DNA of 64,000 bases from Lachnospiraceae bacterium. GTDB taxonomy: Bacteria > Bacillota > Clostridia > Lachnospirales > Lachnospiraceae. Positions 9,057 through 18,130 of this stretch are shown here, piece after piece (positions within the stretch are counted from its first letter, which is position 1; every line of letters starts with the position of its first letter). Position numbers and translations under genes: made by a program. The notes below the pieces were generated by a model. The model was not told where the DNA came from. It saw only the letters and a program-made list of their open reading frames with translations, and did not search any database. The DNA lies in NCBI GenBank assembly GCA_017552985.1, contig JAFZNO010000093.1:1-64000 (forward strand), read 5' to 3'.

Positions 9057-9086
9057 GAGCGGGATCGCTTCACTCGGATCCCGCTC
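9057..9086 (-). terminator. Intrinsic terminator of the kinase-HTH-lipoprotein operon
   Basis: GAGCGGGATC pairs with GATCCCGCTC (10 bp) and is followed on the minus strand by TTTTTG. It lies about 10 nt after the lipoprotein stop codon. Confidence 0.85.
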
Positions 9087-9096
9087 CTAAAACTCA

Positions 9097-10302
9097 TTAT
9101 TTATAGACATATGCAGACATGCCATTCTTGCCGTACGTCATTAATCCTTCCGGTATTTCCTCCTCTGGCACTGCCATGACCTCACAATCAAAATCCGGGT
9201 TGGAAAACAATTCCCTCGTCCCGTCCATTACTGCCTTTTCCAGGCCGATCACGGCATGCGTGTCATAGATTGCCGTGGAATCATGAATAAAACTCATGTA
9301 CACGGGAGGCATAAAATCATTCCCCCTTGCCGAGATCAAAAGGATCTTTGCCGCATCTTCCACCTTAATGCTCTCTTTGATGATCTCCGTCAACTCATCA
9401 AGATCCTTCGCGCGTGCAGGCACGTAAGATTCCTTCCTCTTATCTGTCTTGAAATCTCTTGCAAGCTGGGCAAAATCGACGTAATAATACGTGCCGTCCT
9501 CATAAAACCAAGTCTTTGTCTTCACTCCATAGCCGAGCACGTATACGTAACCCCAATCCTCAAAATCATCCTTCAAAAGATACGCTGCCAAATTTGACAT
9601 GTCATCTGAGAACCCAAAACCATTTAGCATAACCATTTCCGGCGGCACAAAACTAAGCCATTCACTATATGCCGTTGCGAGCACGGGCATGTCGGGACTG
9701 TACGCAAACCCGCTGACCTGAAGATAGGTGATCACGTCTTGGATCGTATTGATCTTTTGTTGCCAAAAGGCCGGATCCAAAATACCGCCTGCGCCCTGAA
9801 GGATCGCCTCCAGCTCATTCGGCTCCCATTCATAAGTGAGCTCCGCCTGCCGGCCGTCATTAAACGTGGTCACGGCGAACTGCCATTCCCCGACCACGGC
9901 TTCCCCACGCTTTTGCGCGATCGTGACAAGCCCTTCCTTCCAGCCGGTAACCACGCCATCCTCTACCGTTGCGACGCTGTCATCCGATGACGTCCAGACG
10001 CTTTTCTCCGTATCTTCCGCGTTTAGGTCGCGCGGTTTTCCAAGAAAAACCACCTCCCTGCCTTTTCCCACGGTCTCTCTGTAGGACGTCTGAAATTGAG
10101 ATGCCGTAACAACGTTTCTTTGATGATACACAATTTTCTCCGACCGTTCCTTCAACTGATCATCTTCCATAACCGTTACCGACTGCGTTGCCTGTTGCCC
10201 TCCTTCCGAAGTTCTTTCCGACTGCACCGGTTGCGCGTTCTCCGCACAGGCCGTCAGCGTCAATCCCGTCAGGCAAATTGCCAATAGTCTCCCAAATCGC
10301 AT
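9097..10302 (-). CDS. Lipoprotein with Ig-like domain and degenerate transglutaminase-like domain
   Basis: 401-residue lipoprotein: signal peptide RLLAICLTGLTLTAC with lipobox Cys19. Residues ~85-150 (TSSDDSVATVEDGVVTGWKEGLVTIAQ) look like a bacterial Ig-like (Big_2) domain. Residues ~165-300 have the layout of a transglutaminase-like domain (GFGFSDDMSNLAAYLLKDD, KTWFYEDGTYYYVDFAQ), but the nucleophilic Cys and the His appear replaced, so I infer a non-catalytic binding version. Third gene after the Ser/Thr kinase and the HTH protein. It may be the extracellular partner or reporter of the kinase; this is inference. Confidence 0.65.
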   Translation of the reverse strand: MRFGRLLAICLTGLTLTACAENAQPVQSERTSEGGQQATQSVTVMEDDQLKERSEKIVYHQRNVVTASQFQTSYRETVGKGREVVFLGKPRDLNAEDTEKSVWTSSDDSVATVEDGVVTGWKEGLVTIAQKRGEAVVGEWQFAVTTFNDGRQAELTYEWEPNELEAILQGAGGILDPAFWQQKINTIQDVITYLQVSGFAYSPDMPVLATAYSEWLSFVPPEMVMLNGFGFSDDMSNLAAYLLKDDFEDWGYVYVLGYGVKTKTWFYEDGTYYYVDFAQLARDFKTDKRKESYVPARAKDLDELTEIIKESIKVEDAAKILLISARGNDFMPPVYMSFIHDSTAIYDTHAVIGLEKAVMDGTRELFSNPDFDCEVMAVPEEEIPEGLMTYGKNGMSAYVYK

Positions 10303-10349
10303 CGTTGCATTCCCGTTCCTTTCCCCTTATTTCCAAACGCTTAGCGCCG

Positions 10350-10793
10350 TTATTTTCCCATGACCCTTAAGCCTTTTTCATGCAAAAGAGTATTTAATTC
10401 ATCCACCGGCGTCTGATTTTTTAATGCATAAAGCACGTACGCATCCCGTGCATCCCTGGGATACAGCAAGGCAAGCCCGGCATGCCTCAGCGCCCTTTGC
10501 GTCTCGTCAATTGTCATCGGAAATGCAAGGCATATCATTAACAGAATGTCCCTGGAAGGCGTCTTTTTGTCACTCTGAAAAATCTCATATCCGTAATTAC
10601 TCCCCACAAGTCCCGCCTTGCGAAAAACGTCTGCCTTTTTCACTTGATAACGTTCCAGCATTGTTCGCAAATAAGCGGACAGGGAACCCTGCATCATCTC
10701 CTCTGCGTTTAACGTAACAAACTCCTGCATGGTCACGCCATCCGCAATATCATGCATTAGCTCCTCCGTTGTCTTTTGAAACGTCATCTCCAT
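10350..10793 (-). CDS. Helix-turn-helix protein of unknown role
   Basis: 147-residue soluble protein. Residues ~40-110 (LSAYLRTMLERYQVKKADVF, then a segment ending KTPSRDILLMICLAFPMT) resemble an XRE-like DNA-binding fold. The rest of the protein is helical with no further recognised domain. The ATG at 10793 has GGGAGG nine nt upstream. It lies between the kinase and the lipoprotein with short gaps, so the three are one operon; it may relay kinase output to DNA. No phosphorylation site can be assigned from sequence. Confidence 0.6.
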   Translation of the reverse strand: MEMTFQKTTEELMHDIADGVTMQEFVTLNAEEMMQGSLSAYLRTMLERYQVKKADVFRKAGLVGSNYGYEIFQSDKKTPSRDILLMICLAFPMTIDETQRALRHAGLALLYPRDARDAYVLYALKNQTPVDELNTLLHEKGLRVMGK

Positions 10794-10843
10794 TACTGGC
10801 TTCCTCCCTTTAACGTTTTCCCGTCCCGTGAAATGCAGTGCCT

Positions 10844-12457
10844 TTACGGAATGATGATGACCCTCCCATAGGCCTTCCTGCCATTCTCCATTTCAATCGT
10901 GATCTCTGCCGACTGATCCACGCCCTCAAAAAAATCCTTTTTTAAGATCACGCCTTTGCCATCAAGCGTAAAAAAACAACCATTCCCCCGTACTTCCTCT
11001 CCGTCGCGTAACACCTTACGGATCGTCCACGGCGTATTATAGACGTAAAAAAACGCATCATTGTCAAGGGAGGGACTGTAATACTGTATGGGTTGTAAAA
11101 GCCGGACCCCAAAATCATCCACCTTTTCCTCTTCCCCATGCACCTGAAGATAACGGCAAAACTCCCAGTCCTCTTTATAATGCAACTGAAAGGCCAGCAA
11201 ATAAATGCCGGGATTCAGTTTCCCCAATGCCTCAGCTTTTAAGCAGAGCATGCTGTCACGAATCTCAAAACTGTCTTGCGCAAGCCTTAAACTCTCCAAA
11301 ACCTTCTCTCCGTCCGCGAAATACCGTTCGAGACGGATATTATCGATTGATGCATATTCACATCGGTGATCCTGGATCAGGATTGCCTGCGGGCATGCTT
11401 TCAAAACACGAAGAAGTGGATACTGCGTACCAATTGCGCATTCCTGCTCCGGCCGAAAGAATCCGTCCGCGCCCTCAGCGTCATAGGGGATGGGAAGATC
11501 CTCTAATTTTTTCCTCTTCGCCTTTGTTTCGTCGTCAGCGCGGCGGACTCTGCTGCCGATGCCCCGTGCATGATATTCCTCCGGCAACACGTCGAAATCG
11601 GATACGTACGTTGCCCACTCGTCCGTCAGCTTCTCCTTTACGCTCTCGTCCCCAGCTTTGCGCATGGCTCCCCAGACTGGAATCGCGAGAAGCAATGCCG
11701 CCGCAACGCTTGCAGCTACAAACGTAAGCTTTTTACCCGTTTTCGCGCCCCGTACCTTCTTCAGCGCCGTGATCATCTCGTCGGCACTCTGAAACCTTTC
11801 TTTGGGGTCAAACATGGTTGCCTTGTCCAAAAACGCTTTCATTCTCTTTTGCATCCGCTTCGTAAGTACCATTTTTTCGGCAACCTGCGAACACACGATA
11901 CCAACGGAATACAGATCGCTCCGCACGTCCGTCTGCTGGTATCCGAACTGCTCCGGTGCTGCATATCCGCGTGTTCCAAGACACGCCGTGTCCCTGTCCT
12001 TCTCCTGGTCACTTAACGATCTTGCGGAATCGAAGTCTAATAATTTTAACGCCCCATCCTTTGTGATGATGACATTCTCAGGTTTCACGTCCCTGTGAAT
12101 TACCGGTGGCTCCATCTGATGCAACACGCGGACCGCCTTTAGAAGTTCTTCCAGATAAAAGAACCCGTTCAGGACGCTGACTTCCCCTTCCAATATGCGG
12201 TCAAGCGTCCGCCCTTCCAAATATTCTTCCGTGACAAGCGTTTCCCCGTCTGCACTTTGAATCTCTTTGACCCGTGGAAAATAGGCGCAATGGAGCTTTT
12301 CGACGCGACGATAGAGATCCGCGTGCCCCTCGCCCTCCAATCTCTTAAATATCACCATGTCCTGCTTTTCATCAACTGCCAGGAAGACCTTTGATTTCTC
12401 GCGATCTGACAATGCCGTGATAATGCTGAGTCCTTTCTCCTTCGGTTCCCGTGCCAT
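10844..12457 (-). CDS. Membrane Ser/Thr protein kinase (Hanks type)
   Basis: 537-residue protein. Cytoplasmic kinase domain: catalytic-lysine strand VIFKRL (Lys38), HRDVKPEN at 121-128 and a DFD metal-binding motif at 141-143 in place of DFG. GTRGYAAPEQFGYQQTDVRSD gives the activation loop and APE motif. The usual glycine-rich loop is poorly conserved (LSIITALSDREKSKVFLA). One transmembrane segment (LTFVAASVAAALLLAIPVWG) leads to a ~250-residue extracellular domain with no PASTA repeats and no family I recognise. The start at 12457 lies just downstream of a TATAAT promoter; longer in-frame readings cross that promoter and are rejected. First gene of the kinase-HTH-lipoprotein operon. Confidence 0.85.
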   Translation of the reverse strand: MAREPKEKGLSIITALSDREKSKVFLAVDEKQDMVIFKRLEGEGHADLYRRVEKLHCAYFPRVKEIQSADGETLVTEEYLEGRTLDRILEGEVSVLNGFFYLEELLKAVRVLHQMEPPVIHRDVKPENVIITKDGALKLLDFDSARSLSDQEKDRDTACLGTRGYAAPEQFGYQQTDVRSDLYSVGIVCSQVAEKMVLTKRMQKRMKAFLDKATMFDPKERFQSADEMITALKKVRGAKTGKKLTFVAASVAAALLLAIPVWGAMRKAGDESVKEKLTDEWATYVSDFDVLPEEYHARGIGSRVRRADDETKAKRKKLEDLPIPYDAEGADGFFRPEQECAIGTQYPLLRVLKACPQAILIQDHRCEYASIDNIRLERYFADGEKVLESLRLAQDSFEIRDSMLCLKAEALGKLNPGIYLLAFQLHYKEDWEFCRYLQVHGEEEKVDDFGVRLLQPIQYYSPSLDNDAFFYVYNTPWTIRKVLRDGEEVRGNGCFFTLDGKGVILKKDFFEGVDQSAEITIEMENGRKAYGRVIIIP

Positions 12458-12490
12458 ATCCTCTCCACTTATCTTCAGCCATTTTCTCAT

Positions 12491-12519
12491 ATTATAGCCC
12501 ATGCCCAAACAAAAAACAA
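12491..12519 (-). promoter_or_regulatory. Promoter of the kinase operon
   Basis: Minus-strand TATAAT (12491-12496) with TTGTTT (12514-12519) at a 17-nt spacing. Transcription would begin near 12484, about 27 nt before the chosen kinase start codon, which rules out the longer N-terminal readings. Confidence 0.75.
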
Positions 12520-12541
12520 TTCTATCTCCAAATATTGCATA

Positions 12542-12570
12542 TTGAAAAAACAGAACATACGTTCTATAAT
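12542..12570 (+). promoter_or_regulatory. Strong promoter of the small plus-strand gene
   Basis: TTGAAA (12542-12547), 17-nt spacer, TATAAT (12565-12570). The start point would be near 12577. The region between this and the opposing kinase promoter is only ~25 nt, so a protein bound here could affect both. Confidence 0.8.
12552..12565. promoter_or_regulatory. Candidate LexA (SOS) operator
   Basis: AGAACATACGTTCT has perfect arms AGAAC and GTTCT around a 4-base centre, matching the Gram-positive LexA box core GAAC-N4-GTTC. It sits inside the spacer and first base of the -10 box of the plus-strand promoter, exactly where a repressor would block initiation. Assignment is by motif only. Confidence 0.6.
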
Positions 12571-12619
12571 TGCTTTGTAAACATATTATTTGATCTAAAT
12601 CAAGAAAGGAGGGAGCGCC

Positions 12620-12898
12620 ATGGAAAAACCAATTGAAGTCATCTGCCAGCACAAGACGGACGGCACCATACTGCCCATCAAGATCAAATGCGATGACGAG
12701 GACGGCGAATATCACGTCTACAGGATTCTCAGCTTCCGCGAGCTTGCCCCGGGCGAATCCTCCGTGACTTTGCCCAGCACCATCAACGCGACAAAAGTCC
12801 TTCGCCGCTTTGACTGCAAGATCCACGTATTCGGAAAGGAAAAGTGCGTCTCCCTTCTCTACAACACCTGCACGGGAAGATGGGACTTGCGCGCCTAA
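12620..12898 (+). CDS. Small protein of unknown function, possibly SOS-regulated
   Basis: 92-residue soluble protein beginning MEKPIEVICQHKTDGTILPI with four cysteines (residues 9, 24, 67 and ~77) and an overall beta-rich look (IHVFGKEKCVSLLYNT near the end). I do not recognise a named family. It is a real gene: AAAGGAGGGAG ribosome binding site, strong consensus promoter, and both H-V pairs use CAC GTN as other genes here do. The LexA-like box within its promoter suggests induction by DNA damage. About 100 nt without a clear terminator separates it from rqcH, so the two may be co-transcribed. Confidence 0.75.
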   Translation: MEKPIEVICQHKTDGTILPIKIKCDDEDGEYHVYRILSFRELAPGESSVTLPSTINATKVLRRFDCKIHVFGKEKCVSLLYNTCTGRWDLRA

Positions 12899-12997
12899 CC
12901 TTTAAGGAGTAAAATAAGAAGTCGCAATCCCTGTTGTTGAAATATCCAGATTCTAAACAGCCTCGCGTCAAACCGCAGGCGCGAAACGGAGGTACTT

Positions 12998-14818
12998 ATG
13001 GCATTCGACGGCCTTACCATAGCAAATATCGCTTATGAATTGAATCGCGAACTCACGGGGGCGCGGCTTTACAAAATCGCGCAGCCGGAGGCGGACGAAC
13101 TTCTTTTGACCCTCAAAACCACAGACGGGCAAAAGCGTCTTTTGATCTCTGCCGACGCTTCCCTCCCCTTGGTTTATCTCACGGACGACAATAAACCAAG
13201 TCCCATGACTGCGCCCAATTTCTGCATGTTGCTCCGGAAGCACCTGCAAAACGGACGAATCACGGGGATCTCACAGCCTGGCTTGGAGCGCATACTCCAT
13301 ATCGACGTGGAGCATCTGGACGAGATGGGCGACCTGTGCCGCAAAACCTTGGTCATCGAGATCATGGGAAAGCACAGCAACGTGATCTTTGTAAACGGCG
13401 ACGGCACCATCCTGGACAGCATTAAGCACGTCTCCGCTGCCGTCAGCAGCGTCCGCGAAGTGCTTCCCGGAAAACCTTATTTTGTTGCGAACACGCAGGA
13501 CAAGCTGGACCTTTTTGCCATGACGGAGGAGGAATTCCGGGATCGTCTTGCATCCAAGCCTCTGCCCGCCTATAAGGCCCTCTACGGCTCCGTCACGGGC
13601 ATCTCTCCCATCCTGGCGCAGGAGCTCTGCCATCGCGCGGGCATCGACGGCGACAGGCCAACCGCCGCCATGGACGACGCGGCATACGCAAAACTCTTCC
13701 AAGTCATGACGGCGCTGAAAGCCATGATTGAAAACGGAAGTTTTTCTCCCTGTGTGGCCTATGACGGGAAGCATCCGGCGGAATACGCCGCCATTCCCCT
13801 GACCATCTATGGTGCGCGGGAAGACGGAAACGTGCCGCCCTCCTCCCAAACCGTTCCTGGTGAAGGCTATCCCTCCGCGTCCCAAACCGTTCCCGGTGAA
13901 GGCTACCGGGTGGAGCCCTTCCCTTCCATGTCCGCCCTGCTGGAATACTATTATGCCGAAAAGAATGCCCAGACGCGCATCCACCAAAGGTCCGCTGACC
14001 TGCGCCGCGTCGTGCAGACGATCCTGGAGCGCAACGTGAAGAAATATGACCTGCAGCTTCAGCAGATCAAGGATACGGAAAAGCGGGAAACCTACCGCAT
14101 TTACGGCGAATTACTAAATACCTACGGTTACAACGCGGCTCCCGGAGCGAAATCCTTGGAAGCCTTGAATTACTATACCAATGAAACCATCCAGATCCCT
14201 TTGGATCCCACGCTCACCGCCAAGGAGAATGCCCAGAGATACTTTGACCGCTACGGAAAGATGAAGCGTACGTACGAAGCCCTGACAACCCTCACGGAGG
14301 AAGTCAAGGCAGAGATCGATCATCTGGAATCCATCGCCACCTCCCTGGAGATCGCCCAGAAGGAAGAAGACTTGACGCAGATCAAGGAAGAACTCATCGA
14401 GAGCGGTTATATCCACAGGAAAGGTCCCGCCAAGAAGGTGAAGGTCACCAGCAAACCCTTCCACTACGTTAGCAGTGACGGTTTTGACATTTACGTGGGA
14501 AAGAACAATTTCCAGAATGACCAGCTGACTTTCCAATTCGCAACGGGCAATGATTGGTGGTTTCACGCAAAAAAAATCCCCGGCTCTCACGTCATCGTAA
14601 AGACCGAGGGAAAGGAACTCCCCGACCGCACCTTCGAGGAGGCTGCGCGCCTTGCCGCATACTACTCCAAGGGCCGTGAGCAGGATAAGGTCGAGATCGA
14701 CTACGTCCAGAAAAAGCACGTAAAAAAGCCCAGCGGTGCAAAGCCGGGCTTTGTAGTATACTATACCAATTTCTCCATGGCCGTGCCAAGCGACATTACC
14801 GGACTCATACAACAATAA
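12998..14818 (+). CDS. rqcH: Rqc2/RqcH-type ribosome quality control protein (NFACT family)
   Basis: 606-residue NFACT protein. RqcH binds stalled 50S subunits and directs C-terminal alanine tailing of the nascent chain. NFACT-N domain: MAFDGLTIANIAYELNREL through GKHSNVIFVNGDG (~1-135). A helix-hairpin-helix region and a coiled coil (~330-440) follow. The C-terminal NFACT-R/DUF814 domain contains SSDGFDIYVGKNNFQNDQLT and NDWWFHAKKIPGSHVIV (~480-600). Older annotations call the family fibronectin-binding. An insertion near residue 285 holds a 12-residue tandem duplication (SQTVPGEGY twice), unusual for the family. Ribosome binding site CGGAGG. Confidence 0.9.
   Translation: MAFDGLTIANIAYELNRELTGARLYKIAQPEADELLLTLKTTDGQKRLLISADASLPLVYLTDDNKPSPMTAPNFCMLLRKHLQNGRITGISQPGLERILHIDVEHLDEMGDLCRKTLVIEIMGKHSNVIFVNGDGTILDSIKHVSAAVSSVREVLPGKPYFVANTQDKLDLFAMTEEEFRDRLASKPLPAYKALYGSVTGISPILAQELCHRAGIDGDRPTAAMDDAAYAKLFQVMTALKAMIENGSFSPCVAYDGKHPAEYAAIPLTIYGAREDGNVPPSSQTVPGEGYPSASQTVPGEGYRVEPFPSMSALLEYYYAEKNAQTRIHQRSADLRRVVQTILERNVKKYDLQLQQIKDTEKRETYRIYGELLNTYGYNAAPGAKSLEALNYYTNETIQIPLDPTLTAKENAQRYFDRYGKMKRTYEALTTLTEEVKAEIDHLESIATSLEIAQKEEDLTQIKEELIESGYIHRKGPAKKVKVTSKPFHYVSSDGFDIYVGKNNFQNDQLTFQFATGNDWWFHAKKIPGSHVIVKTEGKELPDRTFEEAARLAAYYSKGREQDKVEIDYVQKKHVKKPSGAKPGFVVYYTNFSMAVPSDITGLIQQ
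13844..13906 (+). repeat. 36-nt in-frame tandem duplication within rqcH
   Basis: TCCCAAACCGTTCCTGGTGA at 13844 recurs at 13880 with one base change (CCTGG to CCCGG), encoding two copies of SQTVPGEGY. The 36-nt period keeps the frame. It lies in a linker between domains and looks recent. Confidence 0.9.
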
Positions 14819-14885
14819 CTACGGTCATCCTGTTCTTTCAACAGCCCGCATTTTCGGTCAGCCCGTGTTTTCCGACGACCTCGGT

Positions 14886-16538
14886 TTACAACAACTTACA
14901 TTTTTTTGCGATTCTTACAAGGACGTGCCCCTTGGGCAGGTCCTTTAATTCTTCCTCCGTCAAAGTCTTCAGTGCCAACAGAACCACAAAATATACGATC
15001 ACGGCAAAAATCACGGCTGGAATCACGGCAATCCTGGGAGACTTGATCGCCTTCAAAAGGAGTTCATACGCTCCCCTTGCCGCGCCGCCCATAATCAGGG
15101 AAGCGACGATTGGAAGGAGAAAAGAGGTCTTCCACTCCTGCCGATAATCGATAACCCTGCGCAAGGCAGCCTGATTCAATAAACACATAATGGCGGCATA
15201 TAAGGTATTTGTGATGGCGACGCCATAAATATCCACGTCTGTAACCATCAGCAGCGCAAAGGTGATCACCGTCTGAACGCCCAGGGCAACGCCTGCGTTG
15301 ATCACGGGAACGTTAACCTTGCCAAGTCCCTGCAAAATGGAATTGCTCAGCGTGGACAGGGCATACAGGACGACCGCAGGCGCAAGCACCATGAGGACTC
15401 TCGCCGCCAAGGTCACGACCTCGTCCGTTCTAGGGAATAAGATATAAATGAGCGGCTTCGCCAAAACAAACAGCCCCACTGCTGACGGAATGGAAATGAT
15501 CATCGTCGTCTTTACGGCCTTGTGAATCTTTTCCTTTGTCATCTGCACGTCCCCGGAGGCAGAAGCCTGCGCAACGGAAGGGATCATCGCAGACGCCATC
15601 GCCGTCGCAAAGGCGATCGGAATGTTAAACATGGTAATGGAAACGCCGTAGGTGCCATAATTGGTATACTGCTGAACGCTGTCCTGTTCCCTCAGGTTCG
15701 GTACCAGCTTCGTGTAGAGATAGTTGACTACGGTGGAATTCAAATTATAGATCGCCGTACTCATGATAAACGGCGTTACGACCATCGTGATCGAGCGGAT
15801 CATGCTTCCGTAGGAGTCAACGCGTTCACTGTTATCTTTCTGGATCCGCCTTAGGATCATCTTCCTGTTCAGGAAATAGATCCACGTCATAAAGAGCAGC
15901 CCGATCAAAACGCCAACGCCCGTTCCCGTAGCACTTCCCATGGCGCCAAGGACGGCACTCTTGATCTCCGGACTCTCATTTGCGAGAAAACTCTTCGAAA
16001 TGCCCCACTGGATCAGGATCCAGGCGCCGCCGATGCTGACGACGGCATTGGCAAACTGTTCCATGATCTGGGAAACGGAGGTCTGCACCATACTGCGGTG
16101 CGCCTGGAAATACCCTCTGAGAACGCCCAGTATGCCGTAAATAAAAATCGTCGGGGCGAACGTGCGAAGCACCGGAACGGCCATCGGCTCCACAAACCAC
16201 TCCGCGCAGAAAAACAAAAACAGGCTGGCAATCCATCCGACCACCAGCACGTATCCCATTGCACAATAAAAAAGCCGGTGGGCGTTGCGATACTCCCGCA
16301 CGGCCAGTTTTGGCGCGATCAGCTTAGATATGGCAGAGGGAATGCTGTAGGAGGATACCAATAGCACAATGGTGTAATACCCATAAGCTGCGTGATAATA
16401 TCCAAAGCCCGTTTCCCCGATCACGGCAACCAAAGGGCTCTTATACAAGAGCCCTATGATTCTTGATATAATGCCCGCCGCGGCCAAGATTCCCGCCTGC
16501 GCCACAAAATTATCTTTTGTCTTGCTTTGATTTGCCAT
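14886..16538 (-). CDS. MOP-superfamily lipid flippase (SpoVB/YtgP-MurJ type)
   Basis: 550-residue polytopic membrane protein with about 14 predicted segments, of the MOP (MATE/MviN) exporter superfamily. The N-terminus FVAQAGILAAAGIISRIIGL and the block GIFGVLRGYFQAHRSM-like ILGVLRGYFQAHRSMVQTSV match clostridial SpoVB/YtgP proteins, which flip lipid-linked cell-wall precursors or act in spore cortex synthesis. It cannot be separated from general polysaccharide flippases by sequence alone. Convergent with rqcH; 22 nt after glgA, with which it is probably co-transcribed. The ribosome binding site is weak. Confidence 0.8.
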   Translation of the reverse strand: MANQSKTKDNFVAQAGILAAAGIISRIIGLLYKSPLVAVIGETGFGYYHAAYGYYTIVLLVSSYSIPSAISKLIAPKLAVREYRNAHRLFYCAMGYVLVVGWIASLFLFFCAEWFVEPMAVPVLRTFAPTIFIYGILGVLRGYFQAHRSMVQTSVSQIMEQFANAVVSIGGAWILIQWGISKSFLANESPEIKSAVLGAMGSATGTGVGVLIGLLFMTWIYFLNRKMILRRIQKDNSERVDSYGSMIRSITMVVTPFIMSTAIYNLNSTVVNYLYTKLVPNLREQDSVQQYTNYGTYGVSITMFNIPIAFATAMASAMIPSVAQASASGDVQMTKEKIHKAVKTTMIISIPSAVGLFVLAKPLIYILFPRTDEVVTLAARVLMVLAPAVVLYALSTLSNSILQGLGKVNVPVINAGVALGVQTVITFALLMVTDVDIYGVAITNTLYAAIMCLLNQAALRRVIDYRQEWKTSFLLPIVASLIMGGAARGAYELLLKAIKSPRIAVIPAVIFAVIVYFVVLLALKTLTEEELKDLPKGHVLVRIAKKCKLL

Positions 16539-16560
16539 TTCTTACGTCATCCGTGGCCGG

Positions 16561-18006
16561 TCAACCGATCAGCCAGTCATACATCTCCTGATATTTCTTC
16601 GCGGATACGTCCCAAGAGAAATCTGCCGCCATGGCGCGATCCACCATCTTGTTCCACTCCCGCTTTCTGTCGTAATAAACGTGCTCCGCATAACGAATCG
16701 TGCGTAACATCTCATGGGCATTGTAATTCGTAAAGCTAAAGCCCGTGCCGGTGCTCTCAAACTCGTTGTATGGCTCCACGGTATCCTTGAGTCCACCCGT
16801 CTCACGAACAATGGGGATAGTTCCATACCGAAGGCTCATGAGCTGGCTCAGTCCGCAGGGCTCAAACAGGGACGGCATGAGGAATGCGTCGCTGGCTGCG
16901 TAGATCCTGTGGGACAGCTCCTCGGAATAATAAATGTTCGCCGAAACCTTGTTCTGGTACTTCCAGTCAAAATGGCGGAACATGTTTTCATAGCGATCCT
17001 CGCCGGTACCAAGCACCACGATCTGGACGTCGTCCTGACAGAGTTCATCCATCACGTAGGATACCAGGTCAAGACCCTTTTGATCCGTCAGTCTCGAGAT
17101 GAGACCGATCATCATCTTATTCTCGCCCTTGGTCAATCCAAGCTGCTCCTGCAATGCCAGCTTGTTCTTTACCTTTTCCTTGCGGAAATTCACGGCATCA
17201 TACTGCTTCACTATGTATTTGTCCGTCGTGGGATTAAAATCCGTATAGTCAATACCATTGACAATGCCTCGCAGGTCATGGCTTCTGGCGCGAAGCAAAC
17301 CGTCAAGTCCCTCGCCGTAGAACTGGGTCTTGATCTCCTCCGCGTAGGTCTCGCTCACGGTGGTCACCGCGTCCGCAAAGACAATGCCGCCCTTCAACAG
17401 ATTGGCATCCTTGTATGCCTCCAGCTTATCGGAGGTAAAGTAATAATCCGGCAGTCCCGTGATGGACTGTACCGTCTTTACGTCCCATTTCCCTTGGAAT
17501 TTCAGGTTATGGATCGTCATAATGGACTTGATGCTTGCAAAGAACAGGTCTCCGCGGAATCTTTCTTTCAGATATACGGGGATCAGGCCTGTCTGCCAGT
17601 CATGACAATGGATCACGTCAGGCTGGAATCCAATAAGCGGCAGGGCCGACAGCACTGCCTTGGAGAAGAATGCAAACTTCTCGATCTCATAACAGGGATC
17701 GTCACAATAGGGCTTCGGTCCGCCAAAATAATGCTCGTTGTCAATGAAATAATAGTGCACGCCGTCCACGATCGCTTCCTCGATGCCAACGTAGACGCTC
17801 TGCCAGTTGTAATCCATGTAAAAATTAGTGATAAAACTAATCTTTTCTTTCATCTCCTGCTTGATGCAGGTATATTTGGGTAAAATGACCCGGATGTCAA
17901 AATAGTTCTTATCAATGCATTTCGGCAGGGATCCGACAACGTCCGCAAGCCCGCCGGTTTTCACAAAAGGTACGCCCTCTGATGCAGCAAATAAAATTTT
18001 TTTCAT
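16561..18006 (-). CDS. glgA: Glycogen synthase (ADP-glucose starch/glycogen glucosyltransferase)
   Basis: 481-residue GT5 glycosyltransferase that extends alpha-1,4-glucan from ADP-glucose. Substrate-binding motif KTGGLADVVGSLP at residues 16-28, HDWQTGLIP near 142-150, and the C-terminal nucleotide/catalytic block LFEPCGLSQLMSLRYGT. Length is normal. GGAGGG precedes the ATG by six nt. No other glycogen genes are adjacent; the flippase follows closely on the same strand. Confidence 0.94.
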   Translation of the reverse strand: MKKILFAASEGVPFVKTGGLADVVGSLPKCIDKNYFDIRVILPKYTCIKQEMKEKISFITNFYMDYNWQSVYVGIEEAIVDGVHYYFIDNEHYFGGPKPYCDDPCYEIEKFAFFSKAVLSALPLIGFQPDVIHCHDWQTGLIPVYLKERFRGDLFFASIKSIMTIHNLKFQGKWDVKTVQSITGLPDYYFTSDKLEAYKDANLLKGGIVFADAVTTVSETYAEEIKTQFYGEGLDGLLRARSHDLRGIVNGIDYTDFNPTTDKYIVKQYDAVNFRKEKVKNKLALQEQLGLTKGENKMMIGLISRLTDQKGLDLVSYVMDELCQDDVQIVVLGTGEDRYENMFRHFDWKYQNKVSANIYYSEELSHRIYAASDAFLMPSLFEPCGLSQLMSLRYGTIPIVRETGGLKDTVEPYNEFESTGTGFSFTNYNAHEMLRTIRYAEHVYYDRKREWNKMVDRAMAADFSWDVSAKKYQEMYDWLIG

Positions 18007-18130
18007 TAGAAACCCTCCAGCGAAAAAAAACTTATACTACAGAAACAGTATACTACGTATTCAAAAAATAAGAAAGAGGGTTGCCGATTTTTCCGAAAAA
18101 ACTATGCAATTTGCACAAAAGCTGACGATT

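Noticed and set aside
12458-12826. N-terminal extension of the Ser/Thr kinase
   Set aside because: It crosses the TATAAT/TTGTTT promoter and overlaps the divergent plus-strand gene; no homology in the extension.
16714-17883. 389-codon plus-strand ORF opposite glgA
   Set aside because: Fully antisense to a conserved gene, no family resemblance, no ribosome binding site; the same applies to long antisense ORFs at 26197-27324, 46908-47780 and 49059-49835.
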